Positions 1-8,937 of a stretch of 64,000 nt of DNA are shown piece after piece; the stretch's first letter is position 1, and each line of letters opens with the position of its first letter. The stretch covers positions 496,001-560,000 of the forward strand of contig NZ_JAHUWK010000002.1 in assembly GCF_019219065.1 (NCBI RefSeq), given 5' to 3'. The notes under the pieces were generated by a model, which searched no databases, was not told where the DNA came from, and saw only the letters and a list, made by a program, of their open reading frames with translations. A program made the position numbers and the translations under genes. The DNA is from Duganella sp. sic0402 (GTDB lineage: Bacteria; Pseudomonadota; Gammaproteobacteria; Burkholderiales; Burkholderiaceae_D).

Positions 1-2070
1 CGCGTAACCGAGGATGGCCAGCGTGGCAATACTGGCCAGCGCGGTCGGCGCCAGTACACGCCAGGTACGGCCGCGATAGCGGCGGAACAGCAGGCCAAAC
101 ACCACAAGGTATGCAGCCGCCACCACCCAGCTCATATACGCGCGGTAGCGGCCCAGCACGGAAGAAATCTCGGCGACCTTGTCCACCCACTGCACGCCAT
201 CCAGGCCTTCCGCCGCCAGCAGCACCTGCGGCGCGGCGGCACTGCTTAAGCCGCGCAAGGCCACGATGCTGGCGTAAACCCCGTTGCTCTCGCCCAGCCA
301 CAGGTGACGCCACGGTTCGCTGGCCGGCGATTGCAGGAAAGCTTCCAGCGTCAGCGGCGTGCCGGCAGCCAGCAATCCGCTGCGGGTAGCGTCGATCCAT
401 TGCGCATCTTCGCCCGCCTGCGCGGCGATGCCTTTCAGCGGGCCATCGTCAGCCAGCAGTTTTTCTTCGATCAGCGCGCGGCGCACGGTTTGGGCATGCG
501 CCGACGGCACCCAGTTGGACATGGCCTGATAGCCGGACAGGCGCTTGGCCTCGATCAGCGAATCGAGCCGCGCTTTCAGGTGCTCTTCGCGCTCCAGCAC
601 CGCTTGCACCGACTCGCCGCGCACCAGGAAATACTGCACAGGCGTCGGCGCATCCAGCAGCTTGCTTAGTTTGATCTGGTCGTCGATCAAATGCCTGGAC
701 GGGTTTTGCAGCAAGCGGATATCATCATTGGCGCCGAGGCGGCTGATGCCGTAGCCGGCCGCCAGTATGAACACCACGGCGGCCACCAATGCGGCGCGGT
801 TCAGGCGCAGCAACGGCCAGCGTTGCAGGGCCGCACCGTAGACACGCACCAGGCCACCGCTTTTCAAGGTGCGGCTGCCGATCAGCACCGGGAACCAGCA
901 CACCACCGTCAGCCAGGCGAACACCAGGCCCAGCGCCGAGAATACCGCCATCTGGCGCAGGCCGGGGAACGGCGTCAGGCCCAGGCCCATATAGCCGATC
1001 ACCGCAGCCAGCAAGGTCAGGCCCAGCCCAGGCAACAGGCGTTTCAGCAGCGCCGGCGAATCCAGCTGCTCATCGGCCGCCAGGCGGTTGCACAGGAAGT
1101 AGATGCCGTAATCCTGCGCCACACCGATCAGGCTTGCGCCGAACACCAGCGTCATCAGATGGATATGCCCAAACAGCATCCAGCACACCGACAAGGCGCC
1201 CAGGCAGCCAATGCCGATCGACAGCAGGATCAGCGAAATCGGTTTAAAGGAATGGAAGGCGAACCACATCAGCAGAATGATGCCAAGCAGCGAGCCAATG
1301 CCGATGGTGGATGCTTCGCCGCTGGCCTGGCCGCTGGCGTTGGCCGCGTGCAGGATCACGCCAGCTTGAATCAGCTCCACGTTTGGCGTGGCTTTGCGCG
1401 CGGCCTCGCTGGCCTGCTTCAGCAGCGGCAATACAGTGTCCTGCGCCGTCATCGACAGCGCGGGCACTTTCAGCGTCATTGGCAGCAGCACGTATTGGCG
1501 CTTGTCGTCGGCGACGAACAGATGGCCGTCGCGCGGCCGCACCGGCGTTTCCAGCGCGCGCTCCTGCACCCAGCCTGCAAACAGGCCGAAAGGATCGTCC
1601 TGCCAGGCGCCCAGCTTGGGACCGCCGAAAGGCGCATACAGCTTGGCCAGCGCAGCATCCAGCCAGAACTGCGACGGCTGCTGATGCAGCTGCGCTTCCT
1701 GCTGCGCCGTCAACAGCGTCAGGCGGTGCTGCTGAAATAGCGACAGCCAGTCGTTCTGGGTTTGCTCATTGACCGGTGTCGATTCAAAGACATCCTTGCG
1801 TCCCGCCAGCACGGCGCTGTAGGCATCGGCGGCGCGCGTGGCGTCCTGCCAGTCTTCTGCGCCAACCAGCACAATCAGGCGCTGCTGCGCCGCGTCGACC
1901 ATGTGGCTGAACGACGCCTGCAACACCGGGTCGCGCTCCTGAACCGGCAGCAGCGCCATGATATCGGTGTCCGGCACGATACGCTTGACTGCCCACAGAT
2001 AGGCGTTATGGCCCAGCAGCAGGCACACGGCCAGCAGCCACAGCAGCGCGAGTTGACGGGTGCGCGTCAA
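1..2070 (-). CDS. MMPL/RND-family exporter of the aryl polyene operon, partial (C-terminus off the left edge)
   Basis: The minus strand is open from a TTG at 2070 to the window edge (690 codons). The TTG overlaps the stop of the LolA-like gene in a TTGA, so translation is probably coupled. The protein starts with a hydrophobic helix after a short basic segment, has a periplasmic loop of about 200 residues, and then a block of membrane helices. That block contains the stretch around 'GASLIGVAQDYGIYF', typical of MMPL/SecDF-like 'predicted exporters' (COG4258). A second loop follows, then another helix at the edge. Such exporters sit in aryl polyene and flexirubin clusters next to a LolA-like carrier and are inferred to move the finished lipid toward the outer membrane. 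There is no better start, because the reading frame has no ATG before the first membrane helix. Confidence 0.8.
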   Translation of the reverse strand, partial: MTRTRQLALLWLLAVCLLLGHNAYLWAVKRIVPDTDIMALLPVQERDPVLQASFSHMVDAAQQRLIVLVGAEDWQDATRAADAYSAVLAGRKDVFESTPVNEQTQNDWLSLFQQHRLTLLTAQQEAQLHQQPSQFWLDAALAKLYAPFGGPKLGAWQDDPFGLFAGWVQERALETPVRPRDGHLFVADDKRQYVLLPMTLKVPALSMTAQDTVLPLLKQASEAARKATPNVELIQAGVILHAANASGQASGEASTIGIGSLLGIILLMWFAFHSFKPISLILLSIGIGCLGALSVCWMLFGHIHLMTLVFGASLIGVAQDYGIYFLCNRLAADEQLDSPALLKRLLPGLGLTLLAAVIGYMGLGLTPFPGLRQMAVFSALGLVFAWLTVVCWFPVLIGSRTLKSGGLVRVYGAALQRWPLLRLNRAALVAAVVFILAAGYGISRLGANDDIRLLQNPSRHLIDDQIKLSKLLDAPTPVQYFLVRGESVQAVLEREEHLKARLDSLIEAKRLSGYQAMSNWVPSAHAQTVRRALIEEKLLADDGPLKGIAAQAGEDAQWIDATRSGLLAAGTPLTLEAFLQSPASEPWRHLWLGESNGVYASIVALRGLSSAAAPQVLLAAEGLDGVQWVDKVAEISSVLGRYRAYMSWVVAAAYLVVFGLLFRRYRGRTWRVLAPTALASIATLAILGYA

Positions 2071-2675
2071 AACAGCGCCGCTTCTTCTTTGCTCATCGCG
2101 CTCTCGCCAGTCTGGATGGCGGAAAACACAATGGTGGTGCGGTCGCCACTCGATTCATTCATGACGATGGATTTGACGTAGCTGCCGCCTTCCAGCTTGA
2201 TGGTGCCGATGGCTTTTTCCAGCGCCGCCTGGCGCGGCTTCAGCGACACGTTCCAGCTGTTGGCGTCCACATTGCCATCGCCGTCAAACAGCGTATCCAG
2301 CTGGCCCAGATCGCCGGCCAGCAGCGAGAACAGCACATTATTGATGACTCGGACCGTCGGTTCGGTCTTGGCGTCCAGGCGCATCGCCACCCGGTCGCCC
2401 TGGTAGTTGACGATTTCGTCGCGCGTCAGCCGCAGCGTGCTCGGGAAAGGCTTCAGCGTGCGCCACAGCACGCCCTTGCCCGCCACCACACAGAAGCGCC
2501 CCTCGGCGGCCAGCGGTTTCTTCATGCCGGCCAGGTTCTTGGTCTGATCAAAACGTCCGCACATCACGGAAGGCTTGGCCAGCATGGCCTGGATTTTAGC
2601 GACGGGTACGGCGGCCTGCGACTGGCTCATCGCCAGCAGCGACAGCACTGCGACAGCGTACTTAATCTTGTTCAT
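2067..2675 (-). CDS. LolA-like outer-membrane lipoprotein carrier protein of the pigment operon
   Basis: The protein has 202 residues, starting at the ATG at 2675 (MNKIKYAVAV). A longer in-frame start at 2696 is possible but lies inside the preceding thioesterase gene. The N-terminus is a clear signal peptide ending near 'SQSQAA', so the product is periplasmic. The remainder fits the LolA/COG2834 fold used in aryl polyene and flexirubin clusters: 'FDQTKNLAGMKKPLAAEGRF', then 'VLWRTLKPFPSTLRL'. LolA proteins shield acyl chains in a hydrophobic half-barrel, so a role in carrying the polyene lipid across the periplasm is likely but inferred. The gene overlaps the thioesterase upstream by 14 bases and the MMPL exporter downstream by 4, so the three genes are one unit. 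Confidence 0.8.
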   Translation of the reverse strand: MNKIKYAVAVLSLLAMSQSQAAVPVAKIQAMLAKPSVMCGRFDQTKNLAGMKKPLAAEGRFCVVAGKGVLWRTLKPFPSTLRLTRDEIVNYQGDRVAMRLDAKTEPTVRVINNVLFSLLAGDLGQLDTLFDGDGNVDANSWNVSLKPRQAALEKAIGTIKLEGGSYVKSIVMNESSGDRTTIVFSAIQTGESAMSKEEAALF

Positions 2676-3099
2676 GTTTGATTCCCAGTTTTTCAAACAG
2701 CACCGGAGGCGACACGAAGCACATCTCCTTGGTGGCGATATCGACGGCGACCATGGTGGTGGTGGCGCGGTTCAGGCGCTTGCCGGTTTCCGCGTCGGTA
2801 ATCAGGTAATCGATCTTCAAACGGTTTTCCCATTCAACGATGTCGGCACGCAGCTTGAGCTTCTGGCCAAAAGTGGCCGATCCCACGTAGCGCAGCTGCA
2901 TGTCGATCACCGGCCAGGCGTAGCCGGACTCCTTCATTTGCGGGTAGTTGTAGCCTATCTTGTCAAGCAAGGCGCAGCGCACCACTTCCAGATATTTGAC
3001 GTAGCGGCCATGCCAGACAATTTCCATCGGATCCAGGTCGAAAAACTGCACCTGCATCTCGACTTCCGCAAACCAGCGGCTTTCCTTGGCTTTACGCAT
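2662..3099 (-). CDS. 4HBT hotdog-fold acyl thioesterase
   Basis: The protein has 145 residues from the ATG at 3099, which overlaps the stop of the ammonia-lyase gene by 8 bases. The upstream in-frame start at 3156 would add a Cys-rich tail unlike the family. The motif 'FFDLDPMEIVWHGRYVKYLE' matches the active-site signature of YbgC/FadM-type thioesterases (Asp near the start of the helix, then His and Tyr). Members of this family in aryl polyene clusters release or edit acyl-ACP intermediates. Length and fold match the family; the substrate is inferred from context. Confidence 0.85.
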   Translation of the reverse strand: MRKAKESRWFAEVEMQVQFFDLDPMEIVWHGRYVKYLEVVRCALLDKIGYNYPQMKESGYAWPVIDMQLRYVGSATFGQKLKLRADIVEWENRLKIDYLITDAETGKRLNRATTTMVAVDIATKEMCFVSPPVLFEKLGIKHEQD

Positions 3100-4657
3100 A
3101 CAGATCCCATGCCTGGCTACGGATGCGCTCCAGCAGCAGGCGCAGGTCTGGTTCAAGGCGGCGGTCTTCTTCCACCGGCTTGATATCGGCCGCCAGCGCC
3201 GCTTGCATCTCCGCCAGCGCGGCCTGCGGTTGCAACTCCGGACTGGCCGCGACGCGCAGCCATACGCCCTGGCGCACAGTGATCAGCAACGCGGCAACCA
3301 CTTGCTCCGTCAGTTCCAGCACGCGCAGGCAGTCGCGCGCGGCGATGGTGCCCATGCTGACCTTGTCCTGGTTGTGGCACTCGGTCGAGCGCGAGAATAC
3401 CGACGCCGGCATGGTCAGCTTGAGCGCTTCCGCTGTCCACGCCGACGCACTGATCTGCAAGGCCTTCAGACCGTGATTGATCGGTGCGCGCGCGCCGGTG
3501 GCGCCCGACAGATTGGCAGGCAGTCCATGGTTGTAACGGCTATCGACCAGCAGCGCCATCTGGCGGTCCAGCAGGTCGGCCAGATTGGCGACAGCGTTCT
3601 TCATGCCATCCATGGCGAAGGCGATGTGGCCGCCGTAGAAGTGGCCGCCGTGCAGCACGCGTTCGTTGTCGGCATCGATCAGCGGATTGTCGTTGGCGCT
3701 GTTCAGCTCATTTTCAATCGAGCTGCGGAAGAATGGCATGGCGTCGGCCAGCACGCCGATCACATGCGGCGCACAGCGGATCGAGTAGCGGTCCTGCAGG
3801 CGCTTGCCGTTGCGTTCCCAGGTATCGGTCGGCAGGTCGCTGCGCAGCCACGCCGCCACCTGCTGCATGCCGTTGTGCGGCTTGGCCGAGAACAGCGTTT
3901 CGTCAAAATGGTGGGCATTGCCGTCCATCGCAAACGATGCCATGGCGGTGATGCGGGTGGTCAGCCTGACCAGGTAGTCGGCGCGATCGTACGCCAGGCA
4001 GGCCAGCGCCGTCATTACGGCGGTGCCGTTCATGATGGCCAGGCCTTCCTTCGGGCGCAGGCGCAGCGGCGTGATGCCGGCTTCCTGCAAGGCTTGCGCC
4101 GCCGGTACTTGCACGCCATCGCGCCACACTTCGCGTTCGCCGCACAGCACCGCCGCCAGGTAGGACAGCGGCGTCAGGTCGCCGCTGGCGCCGACCGAGC
4201 CTTCGGAGGGAATCAGCGGCAGCAGGCCGGCGTCCAGCAGGCGGGTAATTTGCAGCAGCAGCTCGACGCTGACGCCGGAATAGCCTTTGCTCAGCGACGC
4301 CAGGCGCGACGCCAGAATCGCACGCGATTGCGCAGGCGTGAAATACTCGCCCAGGCCAACGCCGTGGTAGGTGTACAGGTGATGCGGCAGGTCCGCCACC
4401 AACTCCGCAGGAACGGTCACAGTGCAGGAATCGCCGTAGCCGGTGGTCACGCCGTAAATCGTGCCATCTTCGCGCAGCAGGCGTTCGAGGAAGTCGGCGC
4501 CGCGTGCGATGGCGGCGCGGAACGCAGGATCGTCCGACAACACGGCCGTGGCGCGGCCTTGCGCGATGTCGACGATGTCTTCGATCGTCAGGCGGTTGCG
4601 GTCGAAGCGCACGGTGCGCGACGGCTTGTCGAGTTGGGCAATGTCAGCGAGATGCAT
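3092..4657 (-). CDS. HAL/TAL-family aromatic amino acid ammonia-lyase of the pigment operon
   Basis: The protein has 521 residues from the ATG at 4657 (MHLADIAQLD), close to the usual length for histidine/tyrosine ammonia-lyases. Earlier in-frame starts lie inside the acyltransferase gene. The MIO-cofactor triad Ala-Ser-Gly is at about residues 157-159 in 'GSVGASGDLTPLSY', and the catalytic Tyr lies in 'IYGVTTGYG' near residue 68. The loop that sets substrate choice reads 'YTYHGVGLGE', where true histidine ammonia-lyases have a Ser-His pair followed by AAGVGE. Use of histidine is therefore doubtful, and an aromatic amino acid supplying the polyene head group is more likely. No hutU or hutI is nearby, which also argues against histidine catabolism. 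Confidence 0.85.
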   Translation of the reverse strand: MHLADIAQLDKPSRTVRFDRNRLTIEDIVDIAQGRATAVLSDDPAFRAAIARGADFLERLLREDGTIYGVTTGYGDSCTVTVPAELVADLPHHLYTYHGVGLGEYFTPAQSRAILASRLASLSKGYSGVSVELLLQITRLLDAGLLPLIPSEGSVGASGDLTPLSYLAAVLCGEREVWRDGVQVPAAQALQEAGITPLRLRPKEGLAIMNGTAVMTALACLAYDRADYLVRLTTRITAMASFAMDGNAHHFDETLFSAKPHNGMQQVAAWLRSDLPTDTWERNGKRLQDRYSIRCAPHVIGVLADAMPFFRSSIENELNSANDNPLIDADNERVLHGGHFYGGHIAFAMDGMKNAVANLADLLDRQMALLVDSRYNHGLPANLSGATGARAPINHGLKALQISASAWTAEALKLTMPASVFSRSTECHNQDKVSMGTIAARDCLRVLELTEQVVAALLITVRQGVWLRVAASPELQPQAALAEMQAALAADIKPVEEDRRLEPDLRLLLERIRSQAWDLYA

Positions 4658-5585
4658 CTGGGCGTTCCAATTGTGGTGAGTGCCAAAAATCATAATAGTT
4701 AAACCACTGCAGCGGCGCACGCAGGCAGTAGTGTTCCAGCCGTTGCGCGTAACCGGCGGCCAATTCGTTGAATACGGCGTCGCGGCCGGTGCGTGGTATG
4801 CGCACCGCCTCGCGGAAGCGTTCGAAATATACCGCCGCGCGCTTGCCTTCGCGGATGGAGAACAGCAGGTAAACCGGGCATTGCAGCACACTGGCCAGCA
4901 CATACGGGCCGACCGGGAACGCTGCTGGCGCGCCGATGAAGTCGGCCATTGCCACGCGCGGATTGTGCGACACCGGCACGCGATCGCCGGCGATGACGAC
5001 AAACTCGCCGCGCGCTACGCGCTCGGACAGCAGCATGGCGGTGGCGGGCGACATTTCCGTCACCTGCATCAGATTCATCTGGCTGGCGGGATTCAGCTTG
5101 CCCAGCATATCGTTGAAGGCCTGCGCATGCTTGGTGTGCACCAGCACCGTCAGTTTGATGTCATGCCGCTGGCGCGACAGAACGCGGCACAATTCGAGGT
5201 TACCCAAGTGGGCGCAGATCAGCAGGCCGCCTTTGCCTTGCGCGACCGCGTCGGTAATCAGTTCGCCGCCGTGCAGTTCGACGCTGTCCACTTTGTACAG
5301 GCCGCCCCACAGCAGCATCTTGTCCAGGATGCTCTCGCCGAATGCAGCAAAGTGGCGCAGCACGCCGGGCAGCTTGCGACCGGTGTAACTGGCCACGCGC
5401 CGCAGGTATTCCTGCGATGCGCGGCGCGGCAGCGGCTTGGTCAGCACATACCAGCCGAGGATCGGGTAGAGGAACATGCGGAACGGCCAGCGGCCGAAGA
5501 CGCGGCAAATCCAGAACAGCAGGCGCATTCCAGCCACGAAGCTGATCTCGTTGATCGAAGCCCAGTGCAGTCCGCGCGCGCTCAT
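4644..5585 (-). CDS. LpxL/HtrB-like lipid acyltransferase (COG4261 type)
   Basis: The protein has 313 residues from the ATG at 5585, which overlaps the glycosyltransferase stop in an ATGA. A second possible start lies 12 bases upstream. A membrane helix ('GMRLLFWICRVFGRWPF') near the N-terminus is followed by 'LLICAHLGNLEL', the H-x(4)-E-like acyltransferase active-site region of lysophospholipid/lipid A acyltransferases, and by 'VVIAGDRVPV'. Its place in the operon suggests that it attaches the aryl polyene or a fatty acyl chain to a lipid carrier at the inner membrane. This is a family-level call; donor and acceptor are not visible from sequence. Confidence 0.75.
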   Translation of the reverse strand: MSARGLHWASINEISFVAGMRLLFWICRVFGRWPFRMFLYPILGWYVLTKPLPRRASQEYLRRVASYTGRKLPGVLRHFAAFGESILDKMLLWGGLYKVDSVELHGGELITDAVAQGKGGLLICAHLGNLELCRVLSRQRHDIKLTVLVHTKHAQAFNDMLGKLNPASQMNLMQVTEMSPATAMLLSERVARGEFVVIAGDRVPVSHNPRVAMADFIGAPAAFPVGPYVLASVLQCPVYLLFSIREGKRAAVYFERFREAVRIPRTGRDAVFNELAAGYAQRLEHYCLRAPLQWFNYYDFWHSPQLERPDASR

Positions 5586-6325
5586 CGGGGTTGCCATTTT
5601 CGCGCCAGCAGTTTGGGGATGCGCGGCAGCATGCCGAAGAACAGCACGGTGTGCATCCAGGAGATCAGCACGTTATCCCGCCATACGCGGAAGTGCGAGA
5701 CGCCGTCCGATGGATAGGAAACCCGGGTGCCGAGATTGATCACTTGCAGGCCATCCCAGAACAGGCGCACCAGGATGTCGGTGTCGAAATTCATGCGTTT
5801 GCCGATATGGCGGCGCGCCGCCAGCGCATTCACTGGCGCGACCGGATACACACGGAAGCCGCACATGGAATCCTTGATGTCGAACGACAGTGTGTTGATC
5901 CACACCCAGATGTGGGTCGCATAGCGGCCGTACAGGCGCGCTTTCGGGACCGATTCATCATAGATGGGATGGCCGGCGATGATGGCTTGCGGATGCGCCG
6001 CAGCTTGCGCCAGGAAGGCCGGTACGTCGCCGGTCTGATGCTGGCCGTCGGCGTCAATTTGCAGCAGATGGGTGTAGCCCAGTTCTTCTGCCTTGCGGAA
6101 GCCCGCCAGCACAGCGGCGCCCTTGCCCTGATTGTGCGGCAGACGCACCAGCGTAACTTGCTCCGCATGTTCACGCGCCAGCGCATCCAGCACGGCGGCG
6201 CAGCCGGCATTGCTGCCGTCATCGACCAGTAGGATCGGTACGCCATGACGCAGCAAGCCTTCCAGTACAGCGCCGATGGCATGTTCGTGGTTGTAGACGG
6301 GGACCACGATGCAGGGTTTAAACAT
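5582..6325 (-). CDS. Family 2 glycosyltransferase of the pigment operon
   Basis: The protein has 247 residues from the ATG at 6325, which overlaps the stop of the ligase gene by 8 bases. The GT-A Rossmann start 'CIVVPVYNHEHAIGAVL' is followed by 'LLVDDGSNAG', and the metal-binding DXD motif is in 'LQIDADGQHQ'. A later segment 'DSMCGFRVYPV' is typical of DPM1/family 2 enzymes acting on lipid carriers. The C-terminus holds one hydrophobic stretch ('WMHTVLFFGML') that could tether it to the membrane. In aryl polyene loci such enzymes are thought to build the head group of the polyene lipid; that role is inferred. Confidence 0.8.
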   Translation of the reverse strand: MFKPCIVVPVYNHEHAIGAVLEGLLRHGVPILLVDDGSNAGCAAVLDALAREHAEQVTLVRLPHNQGKGAAVLAGFRKAEELGYTHLLQIDADGQHQTGDVPAFLAQAAAHPQAIIAGHPIYDESVPKARLYGRYATHIWVWINTLSFDIKDSMCGFRVYPVAPVNALAARRHIGKRMNFDTDILVRLFWDGLQVINLGTRVSYPSDGVSHFRVWRDNVLISWMHTVLFFGMLPRIPKLLARKWQPR

Positions 6326-8114
6326 CGGCGTCCTCCAGCATGACGCGGCCGCTTGCATGCTGGCCGGCTGCGGACATATAGCGGAAGTTCAGGCTGTTCC
6401 TGGCGGTGTCGTGGATCAGCTCCAGTTGCACCGGGGTCTCCGGCTGAATCACTTGCTGGAACTTGAGTGCATTGATGCCTTTGAAGCGGGCCGGCAGCGT
6501 GAAAAACTGGCGGCCATAGTGCATGGCCCAGTCAACCTGCACCACGCCCGGCAGGATGGGCGCGACATCGAAGTGGCCGTCGAAGTACAGCAGGTCAGCC
6601 GGCGCGCTAATCTCCAACAGCACGCGTGGCGGCTCGCCCGCTGCCGAGCGCTCCAGCTCGCGCAAGCGCGGGAACCTTGGCCGCCCATCGCCGATGGCAG
6701 CGGCAGCCATGGCGGCGGCTTCGTTTCCGTCATCACTGCGCGCCAGATCCTGCAGTGCGGCTAGCGTGATCTTGCCTTGCGCGTTGACCGGCATCTGTTC
6801 AATGTAGCGCCAACGGCGCGGCAGTGCGACGGCTTCCACCATGGTCGACAGGACGCCACGCAATTGCGTGTTGAGCGCGTTCTTGCCTTGCTCTTCCAGC
6901 AGCGCGCGGCCAGCCGGCGTCAGCACGATCAGCGCGGCGAGGCGCTGGCGCTCGCCGGCTGCTGGTTCGCACAGAATAACGCGCGCTTCGGCCGCCAGGC
7001 CGGATGCCAGCAATGCGGCCTCCATCGCTGTCAGCGAAATGCGCTTCTCTTCTATCTTGACGATGCGGTCCGCGCGGCCCAGCAGCAGGAAGCGCGCCGC
7101 GCCACCGTGCACTGTGCGTTCCGCGCGGTCGGCCAGTGCCAGCCAGTCCTCATCCGGCAGATGCGGCGAGCGCACCTCCAGCGTCGCGTCATCTTCGTTG
7201 ATGCGCCAATCGACCGTGGGGAACGGCAGCCACGAATCGTCGCCGCAGCGGCTGCGCTGCCGCCAGGCGATGCCGCCAGTCTCCGAGCTGCCATACACTT
7301 CAATCGGCACTTCACCCAGCAAAGCGCCGGTCGCAAATGCAGTTTCCTCCGGCAGCGGGCCACCGGACGAGAACACGCCGCGCAACGTACGCGCCGCACC
7401 GCTCCAGTCCAGATGCTCTGGCAAACGTTTCAAGTGGGCCGGGCTGGCGACCAGTATGCACGGACTGGCGGCCATCGCCGGCGCCAGCTCTTCATGGAAA
7501 GCGATGCTCAACGCATGAATCGCGCGCGCGCTGCTCAAAGGCCACAGCACCTTGAACAGCAAGCCGTAGATGTGCTGATGCGACACCGTCGCCAGCACTG
7601 CGGCATCGCCAACGGCGCGGCCGAACAGTTGCTCCAGCGTGGCTACTTCGCTGGCAATTTGCGATAGTTTTTTAGGGATGGCTTGCGCCGTTCCCGTGCT
7701 GCCGGAGGTGAATACCACCAGCGCTGGCAAGTCGCCCGACAGCCGGCTGAAAAGCGCGGCGTCATCATTCGCCGCGTCGCGCGGGTTCAGCGGATGCAAC
7801 GCCGCCGGGAATTGGCCCAGGAAGCCATCAACTTGCGCGCGCAGCGAAGCACAGGTCGCCTCCAGCGTGTCCGCGCTCAGCCAGATGGTTTTACCGGCAT
7901 GCCATGCACCTAGCAACGCCGCGCCGAATTCAATGCTGTCATCCAGATACAGCGCAAAATTTCGCCCCGCCTGCGCGCGCAGCAGTGCATGCCAGTCGCG
8001 CACACGCGCCAGGAACTGTGCACTGCTGACCGCCACACCGGCGCGCCAGCCCACCAATCCATGCGCAGGCCGCGCCGCAATCGCGGCGGTTAAATCTTCA
8101 ATACGGTCAGACAT
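6318..8114 (-). CDS. Acyl/aryl-ACP ligase fused to a FabZ-like (hotdog) dehydratase
   Basis: The protein has 598 residues. Residues 1 to about 450 form an AMP-binding (ANL) ligase: the phosphate loop reads 'VVFTSGSTGTAQAIPKK', the A5 motif 'YGSSETGGIAWR', and the hinge region 'LLGRADRIVKIEEKRISL' ends in the catalytic Lys of 'GKITLAAL'. Residues from about 470 form a hotdog domain with 'YFDGHFDVAPILPGVVQVDWAM', the FabZ/FabA-type catalytic helix with the His of 'GHF' and an Asp at the acidic position. The ligase would load the aryl starter acid on an ACP, and the dehydratase would form the conjugated double bonds. The separate ape-type ligase and dehydratase of enterobacteria are here one polypeptide. 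Confidence 0.85.
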   Translation of the reverse strand: MSDRIEDLTAAIAARPAHGLVGWRAGVAVSSAQFLARVRDWHALLRAQAGRNFALYLDDSIEFGAALLGAWHAGKTIWLSADTLEATCASLRAQVDGFLGQFPAALHPLNPRDAANDDAALFSRLSGDLPALVVFTSGSTGTAQAIPKKLSQIASEVATLEQLFGRAVGDAAVLATVSHQHIYGLLFKVLWPLSSARAIHALSIAFHEELAPAMAASPCILVASPAHLKRLPEHLDWSGAARTLRGVFSSGGPLPEETAFATGALLGEVPIEVYGSSETGGIAWRQRSRCGDDSWLPFPTVDWRINEDDATLEVRSPHLPDEDWLALADRAERTVHGGAARFLLLGRADRIVKIEEKRISLTAMEAALLASGLAAEARVILCEPAAGERQRLAALIVLTPAGRALLEEQGKNALNTQLRGVLSTMVEAVALPRRWRYIEQMPVNAQGKITLAALQDLARSDDGNEAAAMAAAAIGDGRPRFPRLRELERSAAGEPPRVLLEISAPADLLYFDGHFDVAPILPGVVQVDWAMHYGRQFFTLPARFKGINALKFQQVIQPETPVQLELIHDTARNSLNFRYMSAAGQHASGRVMLEDADV

Positions 8115-8652
8115 GATGCAAACGCTTGAAACGCAAACGAACCAGATACTCGGCGCCGAACAGCACCGCCATCAGCACGTAGGAAATCACCCCGGTATAC
8201 AGCGACCACACCGCCTCCGACGCCCACAGCGCGGTGCCCAGCGCAATCGCGCCATTGACGATAAAGAAGCCGCACCATACTTGCGTGACAGTCCGCATAT
8301 AAGCCTGCGCCACCGGCGGAAAATCGCCGCCACGCAGACGCGCCATGCGCTCCACGGCCGACATCGGCGTGGTCAGGCTATAGCCGAAACCGGCCAGCAG
8401 CGCCATACTCACCAGCACCGGATACAGCTTCAACGGCAGCAGCATATTGCTCCAGATGGCGCAGGCCACCAGCACCAACGCGCCGGCCACCGACCAGCGC
8501 GCAACGCCGCTCAGCTTCAAGGCCGGCAGGCGTGTCGCGGCCGCCAGCAACAGCACGCCAGCCAGCCAGCGCGGCTCCACCTGTCCGTGCCCGAACCAGA
8601 TCGCCAACGGATACAGCAGCGTAATCGCCGCCGTCAATACAGTCATCGGCAT
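8107..8652 (-). CDS. Integral membrane protein of aryl polyene/flexirubin clusters (COG4648-like)
   Basis: The protein has 181 residues with five to six predicted membrane helices, for example 'VLTAAITLLYPLAIWFG', 'WLAGVLLLAAATRL', 'SVAGALVLVACAIW' and 'VSMALLAGFGYSL'. A conserved segment 'TQVWCGFFIVNGAIAL' follows. It resembles the small 'predicted membrane protein' found next to ACPs in aryl polyene operons. Its biochemical function is unknown. It begins 5 bases after the ACP stop and overlaps the ligase start by 8 bases, so it belongs to the same transcript. Confidence 0.7.
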   Translation of the reverse strand: MPMTVLTAAITLLYPLAIWFGHGQVEPRWLAGVLLLAAATRLPALKLSGVARWSVAGALVLVACAIWSNMLLPLKLYPVLVSMALLAGFGYSLTTPMSAVERMARLRGGDFPPVAQAYMRTVTQVWCGFFIVNGAIALGTALWASEAVWSLYTGVISYVLMAVLFGAEYLVRLRFKRLHHV

Positions 8653-8657
8653 TGTAC

Positions 8658-8927
8658 TTATGCTGCCTGCTCCGTCATACCGGCCAGCGCATCGACCACG
8701 TCACCGATGGTACGGATGGTCTTGAACACTTCCGGCTGCAAGCGCTTGCCGGTCAGTTGCTTCAGCTTCACCGCCAGATCGACCGCGTCAATGCTGTCGA
8801 TATCCAGATCGGAATACAGGTTCGACTCGGCCGTCAGCTGAGCCTTGTCGAGTTCAAACATATCAGCCAGCAGATCGACCACCCAGGTCTGCAGCTGCTC
8901 TTTATTCATTTCGCTCAAGTCAATCAT
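8658..8927 (-). CDS. Acyl carrier protein (second of a pair)
   Basis: The protein has 89 residues from the ATG at 8927, preceded by a good ribosome binding site (AAGGGG about 7 bases upstream). An earlier in-frame ATG at 8960 lies inside the preceding ACP gene. The phosphopantetheine attachment site is the Ser of 'DIDSIDAVDL' (about residue 45). The surrounding acidic helix is typical of type II PKS/fatty acid ACPs. Aryl polyene systems use two ACPs with different roles; which one loads the starter cannot be read from sequence. Confidence 0.88.
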   Translation of the reverse strand: MIDLSEMNKEQLQTWVVDLLADMFELDKAQLTAESNLYSDLDIDSIDAVDLAVKLKQLTGKRLQPEVFKTIRTIGDVVDALAGMTEQAA

Positions 8928-8937
8928 GGACAACCCC

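Noticed and set aside
691..1740. Plus-strand ORFs across the first 2 kb
   Set aside because: They are rich in Gln/Ala/Arg/His, typical antisense frames of a GC-rich gene. The minus frame reads a coherent MMPL exporter.
3092..4657. Assignment as hutH for histidine degradation
   Set aside because: The selectivity loop differs from HutH, no other hut genes are present, and the gene is embedded in the pigment operon.
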